Assembly (NCBI GenBank): GCA_947164805.1
Contig: CAMUXX010000011.1
Span: 1 to 13,241, forward strand
Length of the DNA: 13,241 bases
DNA from: an uncultured Elusimicrobia bacterium
GTDB taxonomy: Bacteria > Elusimicrobiota > Elusimicrobia > Elusimicrobiales > Elusimicrobiaceae
Reading direction: 5' to 3'
Positions 12,898 to 13,241 of this stretch are shown one piece after another. The first letter of the stretch is position 1. Each line of letters begins with the position of its first letter. The notes below the pieces were generated by a model that was not told the DNA's origin, ran no database searches, and saw nothing but the letters and a program-made list of their open reading frames with translations. The position numbers were made by a program, and so were the translations under genes.

Positions 12898-13241
12898 CTA
12901 ACATTTTTTACCGATCTCATAGGCATCTTGGTAAACGGGTAAATTTTTTATTTCACCAACTTTCCAAGCACCTACGCCGTAAATAATACCTTTTTCTTTC
13001 GTACCTTCTAAGCAATCACGAGTAAAACCGCGCAAACCTTCTATTGTAGGTTTTAAATTTGCTTTTTCCGTATCGGCAGCAGTTACGATAAAATAAACTT
13101 CTTTGTTTGTCATTTCGGTATATCTCGGCACACAACGGTCAATAAATGTTTTAAGTTGCCCGTCCATAGTATAAAAATATACAGGTGTGGCAAGTACAAC
13201 AACATCAGCATTAACCATTTTTTCAAGAAGGTCTTTCATAT
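12898..13241 (-). CDS. Flavodoxin-family / NADPH-dependent FMN reductase, C-terminal part
   Basis: The visible part runs from the right edge of the window to a TAG at 12898-12900. ATG at 13239 is probably an internal Met, because ADVVVLATPVYFYTMDGQLKTFIDRC is the middle of the flavodoxin-like NADPH-dependent FMN reductase fold; the N-terminal P-loop (usually about 60-70 residues earlier) lies outside the window. ATPVYFYTMDGQLKTFIDR holds the FMN-contacting PVY-x-Y loop. The protein ends in a Lys-Lys-Cys tail. It is upstream of the exported hydrolase in the same operon, with 11 bp between stop and start. Whether it also has an export signal cannot be seen. Likely role: a flavin-dependent reductase of quinones, iron or small molecules. 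Confidence 0.82.
   Translation of the reverse strand, partial: MKDLLEKMVNADVVVLATPVYFYTMDGQLKTFIDRCVPRYTEMTNKEVYFIVTAADTEKANLKPTIEGLRGFTRDCLEGTKEKGIIYGVGAWKVGEIKNLPVYQDAYEIGKKC

Noticed and set aside
1..13241. CRISPR arrays, tRNA or rRNA genes, insertion sequences, attachment sites
   Set aside because: No regularly spaced repeats, cloverleaf-like segments, transposase-like proteins or terminal inverted repeats were seen by eye on either strand.

Overview
The window looks like chromosomal DNA from a low-GC, Gram-negative (two-membrane) bacterium, probably an anaerobe. The evidence for two membranes is a full MCE/Mla-type lipid-transport operon with an outer-membrane-type lipoprotein, plus further lipoproteins and cleavable signal peptides. 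Most genes have clear AGGAG-type ribosome sites and the promoters look sigma70-like, which argues against Bacteroidota. A host-associated Elusimicrobiota-like lineage would fit the gene mix, but that is a guess from overall flavour. There are no phage, IS, CRISPR, tRNA or rRNA features.

Layout: the left edge holds the 3' end of a Bor-like lipoprotein gene (1-223, +), then a bidirectional terminator and an AqpZ-type water channel (392-1069, -). A secreted head-GIN-domain protein (1251-1937, +) is followed by a strong terminator. A four-gene lipid ABC transporter operon on the minus strand (5226 down to 2012) runs permease with fused STAS domain, ATPase, MCE-domain protein, PqiC-like lipoprotein. 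A COG1533-type radical SAM gene (5499-6374, +) converges on an acyl-ACP thioesterase (6378-7172, -) with only 3 bp between their stops.

The thioesterase is divergent from a MarR regulator gene (7279-7737, +), and the two promoters overlap. The regulator is translationally close to a heavy-metal efflux permease with a C-terminal HMA domain (7745-8989, +). The regulator carries histidines placed like the zinc ligands of AdcR/ZitR. A Cys-rich cupin (9060-9434, -) and a Na/Pi cotransporter with a PhoU-like tail (9482-11188, -) follow, flanked by two terminators with nearly the same stem. The right edge is a minus-strand operon of redox/envelope proteins: a flavodoxin-family reductase (cut by the window edge), an exported alpha/beta hydrolase with a Cys nucleophile, and a flavodoxin carrying a lipoprotein signal.

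No wholly new system is evident. The best leads are an internal, SD-equipped in-frame start that would release the HMA domain as a free metallochaperone; AdcR-like His positions in the MarR protein; a recurring extended -10 promoter (TGN-TAYAAT) that in places sits so close to the ATG that the mRNA should be leaderless; and an exported flavodoxin/hydrolase operon.
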